Source of the DNA: Phascolarctobacterium sp.
Lineage (GTDB): Bacteria; Bacillota; Negativicutes; Acidaminococcales; Acidaminococcaceae
DNA: 48,565 nt
Direction: 5' to 3'
Assembly: GCA_020024105.1 (NCBI GenBank)
Contig: JAHHUH010000013.1
Coordinates: forward strand, 1-48,565
Every line of letters starts with the position of its first letter. Position 1 is the first letter of the stretch. Made by a program: the position numbers and the translations under genes. Shown one piece after another: positions 8,265 to 15,160 of this stretch. The notes beneath the pieces were generated by a model. That model had not been told where the DNA came from and ran no database searches. It saw only the letters and a list, made by a program, of their open reading frames with translations.

Positions 8265-10022
8265 GTGGCTGAAGAAAATATGTATACTTTTGAAAATGAA
8301 CAGTACCGTAAAACCTACTGGCACACCTGTTCCCATGTTTTGGCACAGGCTATGAAACGTTTGCATCCGGAAGTAAAATTGGCAATTGGACCTGCAATTG
8401 ACAATGGCTTCTACTATGATTTTGATACTCCGGAACCCTTTACTCCCGAGGATTTAGTAGAATTAGAAGCAGAAATGCGTAAAATCTGCAAGGAAAAATT
8501 AAAATTGGAACGCTTTGAATTGCCTCGTGAAGAAGCAATCAAATTCATGGAGGAAAGAGAAGAGCCCTACAAGGTAGAATTAATTAATGACCTTCCTGAA
8601 GATGCAGTTATCAGCTTCTATAAACAAGGTGATTTTACTGATCTCTGTGCAGGTCCTCACGTTGATTCTACTGGTCGTATTAAAGGTAATGCTATTAAAT
8701 TGACCTCCGTTACCGGTGCTTACTGGCGTGGTGATTCCAACCGTAAAATGCTGCAAAGAATTTACGGTACTGCTTTCCCGAAAAAAGAACAATTGGATGA
8801 ATACCTGGCTAAAATCGAAGAAGCTAAAAAGCGTGACCATCGTAAATTAGGTAAGGAATTAGGTCTCTTCATGCTGATGGATGAGGGTCCTGGCTTCCCC
8901 TTCTTCTTACCTAAAGGCATGGTACTGCGTAATACCCTGATTGATTACTGGCGTCAAGTTCATAAACGCTATGGATATGTAGAAATTTCCACTCCGATGA
9001 TTCTGAATCGTCAATTATGGGAACGCTCCGGTCACTGGTTCCACTATAAAGAAAACATGTACACCACTGTTATTGATGACACTGATTTCGCTATTAAACC
9101 GATGAACTGCCCCGGTGGTATGTTGGTATTTGGTAGCGAGCCGCATTCCTACCGTGATCTGCCCATGCGTGTGGCTGAATTAGGTCTGGTTCATCGTCAC
9201 GAATTGTCTGGCGCTCTGCATGGTCTTTTCCGTGTACGCTGCTTTACTCAGGATGATGCACATATCTTTATGACCTGGGAACAAATGAAGGACGAAATCA
9301 AGGGCGTTGTAAGATTGATGGATGAAGTATATTCCGTTTTCGGTCTGAAATACCAAATCGAAGTATCCACCATGCCTGAGGATCATATGGGTGATGTCAA
9401 GGATTGGGATTTCGCAACCGATACCCTGAAGGCTGCAGTAGAAGAAATGGGCAAGGAATATTCCATCAACGAAGGCGACGGTGCTTTCTATGGTCCTAAA
9501 CTGGACTTCCATCTGGAAGATTGCCTGGGTCGTACCTGGCAATGTGGTACCATCCAATTGGATATGCAATTGCCGGAGCGCTTTGAACTGGAATATACCG
9601 GTGCTGATGGCCTGAAGCATCGTCCGGTTATGGTTCACAGAGTTGTTTTGGGGTCTATCGAACGTTTCTTGGGCATTATTACCGAGCATTTCGCAGGTGC
9701 TTTCCCTGCTTGGTTAGCTCCTGTACAGGTTAAGCTGTTAGCTGTTACCGACCGTGCTGCTGAGTACTGCGAAGAGCTGGCTAAGAAATTGGATGCTGAC
9801 GGCTTCCGTGCAACTGTAGATACCCGTAGCGAAAAAATTGGTAAGAAGATTCGTGAAGCACAAATGGAAAAAGTTCCCTATATGCTGATTATTGGTGACC
9901 GCGATATCGAAAATGGTACCGTATCTCCGCGTCATCGTTCTGAGGGTGATTTGGGTGCTATGTCCTATGAGCAGTTCCGTGATATGCTGAAAGAAGAAGT
10001 AGACACTAAAACTATTAAATAA
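8265..10022 (+). CDS. thrS: Threonyl-tRNA synthetase lacking the TGS domain
   Basis: This enzyme charges tRNA-Thr. The GTG start is chosen because AGGAGG lies nine bases upstream; an in-frame TTG at 8220 would lie within the leader and lacks a ribosome site. The resulting 585-residue protein begins directly at the editing domain, whose HxxxH (His20, His24) and CxxxH (Cys128, His132) residues that remove mischarged serine are intact. The class II catalytic core follows (MNCPGGM, VRCFTQDDAHIF) and then the anticodon-binding domain. Compared with the 642-residue E. coli enzyme the N-terminal TGS domain of about 60 residues is absent, and no in-frame sequence upstream could supply it. Confidence 0.96.
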   Translation: MAEENMYTFENEQYRKTYWHTCSHVLAQAMKRLHPEVKLAIGPAIDNGFYYDFDTPEPFTPEDLVELEAEMRKICKEKLKLERFELPREEAIKFMEEREEPYKVELINDLPEDAVISFYKQGDFTDLCAGPHVDSTGRIKGNAIKLTSVTGAYWRGDSNRKMLQRIYGTAFPKKEQLDEYLAKIEEAKKRDHRKLGKELGLFMLMDEGPGFPFFLPKGMVLRNTLIDYWRQVHKRYGYVEISTPMILNRQLWERSGHWFHYKENMYTTVIDDTDFAIKPMNCPGGMLVFGSEPHSYRDLPMRVAELGLVHRHELSGALHGLFRVRCFTQDDAHIFMTWEQMKDEIKGVVRLMDEVYSVFGLKYQIEVSTMPEDHMGDVKDWDFATDTLKAAVEEMGKEYSINEGDGAFYGPKLDFHLEDCLGRTWQCGTIQLDMQLPERFELEYTGADGLKHRPVMVHRVVLGSIERFLGIITEHFAGAFPAWLAPVQVKLLAVTDRAAEYCEELAKKLDADGFRATVDTRSEKIGKKIREAQMEKVPYMLIIGDRDIENGTVSPRHRSEGDLGAMSYEQFRDMLKEEVDTKTIK

Positions 10023-10084
10023 TATTTAGTAGCGATTTATCTATAAAAATAAAAATTAATACAGTTAGCAAAAGATAACTATTA

Positions 10085-10113
10085 TTGAATTCCTCCTTAT
10101 CAAGTGTTATAAT
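10085..10113 (+). promoter_or_regulatory. Ferritin gene promoter
   Basis: A -35 TTGAAT (10085-10090) and -10 TATAAT (10108-10113) are 17 bp apart, with an extended TGT before the -10. Transcription should start near 10120, downstream of the first arm of the inverted repeat described separately. Confidence 0.75.
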
Positions 10114-10150
10114 ACCAGTAGATGAGCTGTTACACATATAAGGAGGAATT
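10088..10150 (+). promoter_or_regulatory. Inverted repeat pairing the ferritin Shine-Dalgarno
   Basis: AATTCCTCCTTAT at 10088-10100 is the exact 13-base reverse complement of ATAAGGAGGAATT at 10138-10150, which is the ribosome binding site of the ferritin gene. The first arm lies between the -35 and -10 boxes, so it is absent from mRNA made by the gene's own promoter but present in any transcript coming from thrS. The 37-base space between arms contains the -10 box and the predicted start. The sequence relation is direct; the regulatory role is inference. Confidence 0.7.
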
Positions 10151-10156
10151 TTTATC

Positions 10157-10642
10157 ATGAAAGAAAAAGTATACAAAGTTTACAATGATCAGGTACAGGC
10201 AGAACTTTACTCTGCATATCTCTATTTAGCTATGAGCTTTGATATGGAAAGTAAAAATTACAAAGGCATGGCTAACTGGTTGGAAAAACAGTACAATGAA
10301 GAACGCGAACATGCTTTTAAGCTGATTAAATTCATGCAAGAATGCGGTGAAAAACCTGTTTTGCAACAAATTGATATGCCTGCTGCTGATTTCGGTACTC
10401 CGGCTGAATTGTTTGCGAAGGTTCTGGAACATGAAAAACATGTTACCGCTTTGATTAACAATATGTATGAAGTAGCTTTGGAAGAGAAAGATTACGCAGC
10501 ACAAATTCATCTCCAATGGTTCATCAGCGAGCAAGTTGAAGAAGAAGCAAATGCTAGCGAAATTCTTGATAAGCTCCAAATGGTTGGCGACAGTGTTCAA
10601 GGCATCCTCATGGTTGACGCTCAACTTGGTGACAGAAAATAA
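10157..10642 (+). CDS. ftnA: Ferritin (FtnA type)
   Basis: A non-haem ferritin that oxidises Fe2+ and stores iron as a mineral in a 24-subunit shell. The 161-residue four-helix protein keeps the ferroxidase ligands of bacterial FtnA with a shift of one residue: Glu16, Glu49, His52 (EREH), Glu93, Gln126 and Glu129. No haem-binding methionine typical of bacterioferritin is needed to explain it. It is a single-gene unit with its own promoter and a very strong AAGGAGGAA ribosome site that is part of a perfect inverted repeat. No strong terminator separates it from thrS upstream. Confidence 0.93.
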   Translation: MKEKVYKVYNDQVQAELYSAYLYLAMSFDMESKNYKGMANWLEKQYNEEREHAFKLIKFMQECGEKPVLQQIDMPAADFGTPAELFAKVLEHEKHVTALINNMYEVALEEKDYAAQIHLQWFISEQVEEEANASEILDKLQMVGDSVQGILMVDAQLGDRK

Positions 10643-10645
10643 TTA

Positions 10646-10674
10646 TTGACAATAGTTTCATAATGTGATATCCT
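10646..10674 (+). promoter_or_regulatory. infC operon promoter
   Basis: TTGACA (10646-10651) and TATCCT (10669-10674) are 17 bp apart, with TGA directly before the -10 giving an extended -10. It begins just after the ferritin stop codon. Confidence 0.65.
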
Positions 10675-10680
10675 ATTCTA

Positions 10681-10786
10681 GTAACAAAGCAGAAGCCACT
10701 CGCTTCTCACCTTGCGGCAAGATCTCGACAGGGTTGGATATGATATTTCTTTGCGGGTGGATTTCAGTCTGCCCGCTTTTTATTTT
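10681..10786 (+). promoter_or_regulatory. infC leader with attenuator, L20-leader-like
   Basis: The untranslated leader of infC-rpmI-rplT contains a stem-loop (AGAAGC/GCTTCT at 10691-10707), a GC-rich middle segment, and an intrinsic terminator hairpin at 10753-10776 (GCGGGTGGA/TCTGCCCGC) followed by TTTTTATTTT. In Bacillota this operon is known to be repressed by ribosomal protein L20 through leader attenuation; the layout fits that, but I have not matched the L20-binding fold base by base. Confidence 0.65.
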
Positions 10787-10819
10787 AGTAGGTTTCCCGT
10801 TAGTTGGAGGTGAATTGTC

Positions 10820-11338
10820 ATTAGCAAAGAAAGCTTGCGCATTAACGAAGAAATTCGCGCACGTGAGGTCCGTGTTATTGCAGATGGTGGCGAACAATTA
10901 GGTATCATGACTAGTCGTGATGCATTGAAGATTGCTCAAGAAAGTCATTTGGATCTGGTTGAAATTGCTCCTACCGCTAAACCGCCTGTGTGCCGTATTA
11001 TGGACTTCGGCAAGTATCGCTACGAGCAGCAAAAACGCGAAAAAGAAGCTCGTAAGAAACAAAAGACCTTTGATATCAAGGAAGTTAAATTGCGCCCTGG
11101 TATTGAGGACCATGACTTCAACGTTAAGTTTAAGAATGCGGTTCGTTTCTTAGAGGACGGCGACAAGGTAAAAATTACCATTATGTTCCGTGGTCGTGAA
11201 CTTTCTCATCCTGAACTTGGTGAGGTTTTGCTGAATAAAATGGCTGAGCAGCTCAAAGACATGGCTGTAGTTGAAAGAAAGCCGAAACTGGAAGGCAAAA
11301 ACATGATTATGATTGTTGCGCCGAAATCCAGTAAATAG
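10820..11338 (+). CDS. infC: Translation initiation factor IF-3
   Basis: IF-3 keeps the 30S subunit free and rejects non-canonical start codons. I place the start at an ATT codon because GGAGGTG lies seven bases upstream and the reading gives SKESLRINEEIRAREVRVI, the expected N-terminus, for a total of 172 residues; the next NTG codon (TTG at 10835) would lack a ribosome site and remove conserved residues. An AUU start lets IF-3 repress its own translation and is a known feature of infC. The sequence holds the N-domain (residues 1-75) and C-domain motif VKLRPGIEDHDFNVK. Confidence 0.95.
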   Translation: MSKESLRINEEIRAREVRVIADGGEQLGIMTSRDALKIAQESHLDLVEIAPTAKPPVCRIMDFGKYRYEQQKREKEARKKQKTFDIKEVKLRPGIEDHDFNVKFKNAVRFLEDGDKVKITIMFRGRELSHPELGEVLLNKMAEQLKDMAVVERKPKLEGKNMIMIVAPKSSK

Positions 11339-11357
11339 TAATAGGGAGGATTTAACA

Positions 11358-11555
11358 ATGCCTAAGATGAAAACTCGTAGAAGCGCAGCAAAACGCTTCA
11401 AAAAAACCGCTTCCGGTGAATTCAAACATTTTAAAAACTTTAGAAGCCACATTCTCGAACATAAATCTCCTGCACGTAAGAGAGCTCTGCGTAAAGCAGC
11501 TTTAGTACATAAGACAGATCGTGAGCATGTAGCTAAGATGCTTCCGTACGCATAA
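11358..11555 (+). CDS. rpmI: 50S ribosomal protein L35
   Basis: A 65-residue basic protein of the large ribosomal subunit, recognised by PKMKTRRSAAKRFKKTASG at its start and by its fixed position between infC and rplT. The ATG is preceded by AGGGAGGA eight bases upstream; an in-frame longer reading would run back into infC without a ribosome site. It is co-transcribed with its neighbours from the infC promoter. Confidence 0.97.
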   Translation: MPKMKTRRSAAKRFKKTASGEFKHFKNFRSHILEHKSPARKRALRKAALVHKTDREHVAKMLPYA

Positions 11556-11584
11556 GCGAGAAGATTTAAGGAGGATTAAGAACA

Positions 11585-11938
11585 ATGGCAAGAGTTAAAG
11601 TTGGCGTTACCGCACATCGCCGTCATAAACATATTTTACAATTAGCTAAAGGCTATCGTGGTGCTAAGAGCAAACAATTTAAAAAAGCTAACGAAACCGT
11701 CATGAAAGCATTGTCCTATGCTCGTCGTGACCGTCGTGCTAAAAAGCGCGAATTCCGTCGTTTGTGGATTGCTCGTATCAATGCAGCTACCCGTGCTAAT
11801 GGCATGAGCTATAGCCGTTTCATCTGCGGTTTGACCAAAGCTGGTATCCAAATGAACCGTAAAGTTATGGCTGACTTGGCTATCTATGATGCAGCTGCTT
11901 TCGCAAAATTAGTAGAAGCTGCTAAAGCTGCTCTCTAA
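11585..11938 (+). CDS. rplT: 50S ribosomal protein L20
   Basis: A 117-residue large-subunit protein that binds 23S rRNA early in assembly and, in related bacteria, represses the infC operon by binding its leader. The sequence RVKVGVTAHRRHKHILQLAK followed by AKGYRGAKSKQ and RRDRRAKKREFRRLWIARIN is typical. AAGGAGG precedes the ATG. The last gene of the operon, followed by a strong terminator. Confidence 0.97.
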   Translation: MARVKVGVTAHRRHKHILQLAKGYRGAKSKQFKKANETVMKALSYARRDRRAKKREFRRLWIARINAATRANGMSYSRFICGLTKAGIQMNRKVMADLAIYDAAAFAKLVEAAKAAL

Positions 11939-11960
11939 TTTTTAGAATTTAGGGCTTGAA

Positions 11961-11990
11961 GGTCTGTCTCCTAGGAGGCAGGCCTTTTTT
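11961..11990 (+). terminator. Terminator of infC-rpmI-rplT
   Basis: A ten-pair stem GGTCTGTCTC/GAGGCAGGCC with a CTAG loop is followed at once by six T residues, a standard intrinsic terminator. Confidence 0.9.
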
Positions 11991-12020
11991 ATTTTCAGCA
12001 CAGAGGTTAAATGTGTTCGT

Positions 12021-12950
12021 ATGATTGAAGTATTATTAAAGGCAGGTGTCTTTATTTTTTTGATTGCTCTAGGTTATTTTTGAAACGTTGGGGCTTTTTC
12101 GCTAAAGATGACTATCATCTTGTTGCAAAAATTGTTTTTAATTTAACCTTACCAGGTGCTATTATCAGCAGCTTTAGAGGGTTTCAATTGGAATATTCTC
12201 TCTTGTCATTGGTACTGATCGGCTTATTGGTTAATTTTATTTTGATTATGTTTGCCCTGGCTATGACCAGAAATAAAGAAAATGTAGATAAAATTCTCTA
12301 TATTTTTGCTATGGCCGGGTATAATATTGGTAATTTTACTCTTCTCTTTGTACAAAGCTTTTTAGGCTCATTTGGAGTTAGTTATCCTTTGTATGTTTGA
12401 TGTGGGCAATGCCATTATGGGTACGGGCTTGACGTATGCCTTTACTGCCTCCTATATTGGCAATAGCAGGGGGGAGAAGGAAGCATTTTCCTTAAAGATG
12501 TTGGGTGATAAGTTAAGCAAATCCACCCCCTTTCTTATCTATTTTATTATGTTGGTGCTTTTATTATTAGATTTAAGCCTACCCGATTTTGTCTATAACC
12601 TGGCAGGGGTTTTTGGTAGTGCTAATACCTTTCTCAGTATGTTGATGATTGGCATGATGTTTGAAATCAGCTTTAAGGAAGGTATTTGGAGCAAATTAAG
12701 TGAAATTATCGTCAGCCGCTATGTTATTAATGCTACTATTGTAGCCTGCATTTTTTATGTACAGCCCTTTAGTCAGGAGGTAGATATTGTTTTGGCTACG
12801 GCTCTTTTAGCACCTTCCATCGGTGTGGGGCCCAGCTTTGTGGGGAAAATGGGAGGTAATACTGGTTTGGCCAGTGTTATCAGCTCCTTGACCATAGTAA
12901 TTAGTGCAGTGGTTTTTCTGGTATTTTTTATGAGCTACAAAATGTGTTGA
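12021..12950 (+). pseudogene. AEC (auxin efflux carrier) family permease, two frameshifts
   Basis: The translation reads as a full-length AEC transporter of about 309 residues only if two frameshifts are repaired. ATG 12021 opens IEVLLKAGVFIFLIALGYF and stops at TGA 12081; adding one T to the T5 run at 12077-12081 continues into LKRWGFFAKDD and NLTLPGAII. A second shift near 12386, explained by one extra C in the CC at 12386-12387, returns to the first frame and gives the conserved FDVGNAIM, then runs cleanly through several hydrophobic segments to the stop. Both shifts cancel. The protein would be an inner membrane carrier for organic acids or similar anions. It could be a decaying gene or two sequencing errors in short homopolymers. 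Confidence 0.75.
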
Positions 12951-13023
12951 AACTTGCCTAAGAGCAGTTTATACTGGTGTCAATAAAGGTTTAGCTTAGA
13001 TATTATAAATGGAGGAGGAGCTT

Positions 13024-13809
13024 ATGGAACTAACAGGTTTACAGAATCCTTTAGTGAAGGCTACAGCCGAACTGAAGCAGAAAAAATATCGTACCCAGCG
13101 TCAGGAATATTTGGCTGAGGGATTACGCACGGTGGAGGAAGCGGTTAATTTTGGCGTAGTACATACGCTTTTTTATACAGCTACCGAAGATGCACGCACC
13201 CTACGCCTACTAGAGCTGGCGGCAGCAGATAATATTAAGCTGATTTGTGTTAATGAGCAGGTTATGAAGAAGATTGCCGATACGGATACTCCCCAGGGAA
13301 TTATTGGCATTTGTCAGATGGTCCAGCCCCAGTTGGAAAAGCTGTTAGCTAGCGGTAAGCTGCTTTTAGTGCTGGATCGCATTGGTGACCCAGGTAATTT
13401 AGGTACCATGCTGAGAACAGCGGATGCGGCTGGTATTGGTGGCGTGGTGCTATTAAAGGGCTGTGTGGATTTATATGCGCCCAAAACTGTCCGGGCTTCT
13501 ATGGGCTCGCTGTTCCATGTACCGGTGTTGAGTGGGCTGGAGGAGACAGCCTTTATTAAGGCTAGCCGGGCGGCAGGCTATGAGCTTCTGGTAACCAGTC
13601 TGGATGGTGCGGATAATCTTTATAAAGCGGATTTAAGCGGCCGTATAGCCTTTGTAATGGGCAATGAAGCAGGTGGTGTCAGTGCTACTCTGGCTGCTGC
13701 AGCCGATAAGCGTGTCTATATTCCCATGGCTGGACGTGCAGAATCCCTTAATGTGGCGATGGCTGCCGGTATTGTTATGTTCGAGGCCCTACGGAGAAAT
13801 ATAAAATAA
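13024..13809 (+). CDS. TrmH/SpoU family RNA 2'-O-methyltransferase
   Basis: A SPOUT-class enzyme that methylates a ribose 2'-hydroxyl in rRNA or tRNA using S-adenosylmethionine. The 261-residue protein has an N-terminal substrate-binding domain (LQNPLVKATAELKQKKYR) and the three knot motifs: GDPGNLGTMLRTADAAG, VMGNEAGGVS, and IPMAGRAESLNVAMAAG. The start at 13024 is preferred over 13009 because GGAGGAGG lies between them, five bases before the second ATG. It sits just upstream of the pheS T-box, a common place for a 23S rRNA methyltransferase of the RlmB/YsgA type; the target base cannot be told from sequence. Confidence 0.9.
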   Translation: MELTGLQNPLVKATAELKQKKYRTQRQEYLAEGLRTVEEAVNFGVVHTLFYTATEDARTLRLLELAAADNIKLICVNEQVMKKIADTDTPQGIIGICQMVQPQLEKLLASGKLLLVLDRIGDPGNLGTMLRTADAAGIGGVVLLKGCVDLYAPKTVRASMGSLFHVPVLSGLEETAFIKASRAAGYELLVTSLDGADNLYKADLSGRIAFVMGNEAGGVSATLAAAADKRVYIPMAGRAESLNVAMAAGIVMFEALRRNIK

Positions 13810-13838
13810 AAGCCTTACTATACAAGGTGAGTTATTTG

Positions 13839-13847
13839 TGTTATAAT
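13839..13847 (+). promoter_or_regulatory. pheS extended -10 promoter
   Basis: TGTTATAAT gives a perfect -10 with an extended TGn; the matching -35 position (TATACA) is poor, so the extended element probably carries recognition. Confidence 0.6.
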
Positions 13848-13855
13848 ACTTTTTA

Positions 13856-14108
13856 ATTGAATATGCCCCTGTTATGAGCACAATGAACAAGTAAGTAATT
13901 AATGGGCGCTGTTTTAGAGAGCAAGGTCGTGGGCTGGAAGCCTTGTACAGTAAGCATTGATGAAGTTCCCTTGGGAGTGTCCGAGCTGAAGGCTGTAGCT
14001 GAGTAGGTGAGGCGTGGGCCGCGTTAAGGTCTTAAATGAGGTATAAAAAAGGGTGGTACCGCGATTTTTCGCCCCTGTAATTTAATTATTACAGGGGCTT
14101 TCTTTATT
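13856..14108 (+). promoter_or_regulatory. T-box riboswitch of pheST
   Basis: The leader contains the T-box AGGGTGGTACCGCG at 14050-14063 and a terminator with an 11-pair stem GCCCCTGTAAT/ATTACAGGGGC (14071-14098) and a T-rich tail. A TTC triplet at 13966-13968, in the ATGAAG-TTC-CCTT context of the Stem I loop, matches a phenylalanine specifier. Read-through should depend on uncharged tRNA-Phe. Confidence 0.92.
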
Positions 14109-14123
14109 TTTAGGAGGGAAACC

Positions 14124-15149
14124 ATGAAAGAAAAATTATTGGCTATTAAGGAACAGGCATTAGCTGAATTAGCAGCAGTCAGTTCCTTAGACGCATTGAA
14201 GGAATTGCGTGTCAAATATTTAGGTAAAAAGGGCCCCATGACTGAAATTTTACGTGGCATGGGTAAATTACCGGCAGAAGAGCGTCCGAAAATTGGTCAA
14301 ATCGTTAATGAGATCAAAAGTGTCCTGGAAACAGAAATTAATGCTAAGACCGCTCTTTTAGAGCAGAAAGCTCTGGAAGCAAAGCTGGCCAATGAAAAGG
14401 TAGATATTACACTACCCGGTCGTCAGCCTAAGGCAGGTCATCTCCATCCCGTAACCTTGACCATGCGTGAAATTAAGAAAATCTTTATGCGTATGGGTTT
14501 TGATGTTATGGAGGGTCCGGAAATTGAGCAGGATTATTATAATTTTGAAGCCTTGAACCTGCCCCAGGATCATCCGGCTCGTGATATGCAGGATACCTTC
14601 TATATTACTGATGAGTACCTGCTGCGTACTCATACCTCTCCCGTACAGGCAAGAACCATGCAGTCCCGTGAGCCTAACAGCCCCATCCGCATGATTGCTC
14701 CCGGTACTGTTTACCGTTGTGATTACGATGCTACCCATTCTCCTATGTTCCATCAGGTAGAAGGCCTGGTAGTGGATAAGAATATCGGCCTGGCTGATTT
14801 AAAGGGTACCTTGGAATTATTCCTGAAGGAAATGTTTGGTAGTGACGTTAAGGTGCGTTTGCGCCCCAGCTACTTCCCGTTCACTGAGCCCTCTGCTGAG
14901 GTTGATATTTCCTGTGTTATCTGTGGCGGACATGGTTGCCGTGTATGTAAGAATTCCGGTTGGCTGGAAATTTTAGGCAGTGGCATGGTACATCCCAATG
15001 TATTGCGTATGAGCGGCTACGACCCTGACCAAATGACAGGCTTTGCCTTTGGTATGGGTGTAGAAAGAATTGCCATGTTGAAATACGGTATTGATGATTT
15101 ACGCTTGTTCTTTGAAAATGACCTGCGTTTCATTCGTCAATTCAAATAA
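14124..15149 (+). CDS. pheS: Phenylalanyl-tRNA synthetase alpha subunit
   Basis: The catalytic alpha subunit of the heterotetrameric enzyme that charges tRNA-Phe. The 341-residue chain starts with a coiled-coil that grips the tRNA (residues 1-85), followed by the class II core with HPVTLTMREIKKIFMRMGF, motif 2 near RMIAPGTVYRCDYDATHSPMF, and motif 3 near GFAFGMGVERIAM. A cysteine pair set CVICGGHGCRVC at about 272-283 is typical of the Bacillota type and probably binds zinc. TAGGAGGG precedes the ATG. Confidence 0.97.
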   Translation: MKEKLLAIKEQALAELAAVSSLDALKELRVKYLGKKGPMTEILRGMGKLPAEERPKIGQIVNEIKSVLETEINAKTALLEQKALEAKLANEKVDITLPGRQPKAGHLHPVTLTMREIKKIFMRMGFDVMEGPEIEQDYYNFEALNLPQDHPARDMQDTFYITDEYLLRTHTSPVQARTMQSREPNSPIRMIAPGTVYRCDYDATHSPMFHQVEGLVVDKNIGLADLKGTLELFLKEMFGSDVKVRLRPSYFPFTEPSAEVDISCVICGGHGCRVCKNSGWLEILGSGMVHPNVLRMSGYDPDQMTGFAFGMGVERIAMLKYGIDDLRLFFENDLRFIRQFK

Positions 15150-15160
15150 GGAGGATTACC

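Noticed and set aside
10665..10901. Open frame of 78 codons overlapping the infC leader
   Set aside because: It covers the attenuator and the infC start, has no ribosome site and no family features.
12080..12950. Programmed frameshifting in the AEC gene
   Set aside because: The first site is a plain T5 run without a slippery heptamer and a second, opposite shift would also be needed; damage or sequencing error is simpler.
12892..13022. AGCTCCT/AGGAGCT complement before the rRNA methyltransferase gene as a third anti-Shine-Dalgarno case
   Set aside because: Only seven bases, more than 110 bases apart, with one arm inside the AEC gene; too easily chance.
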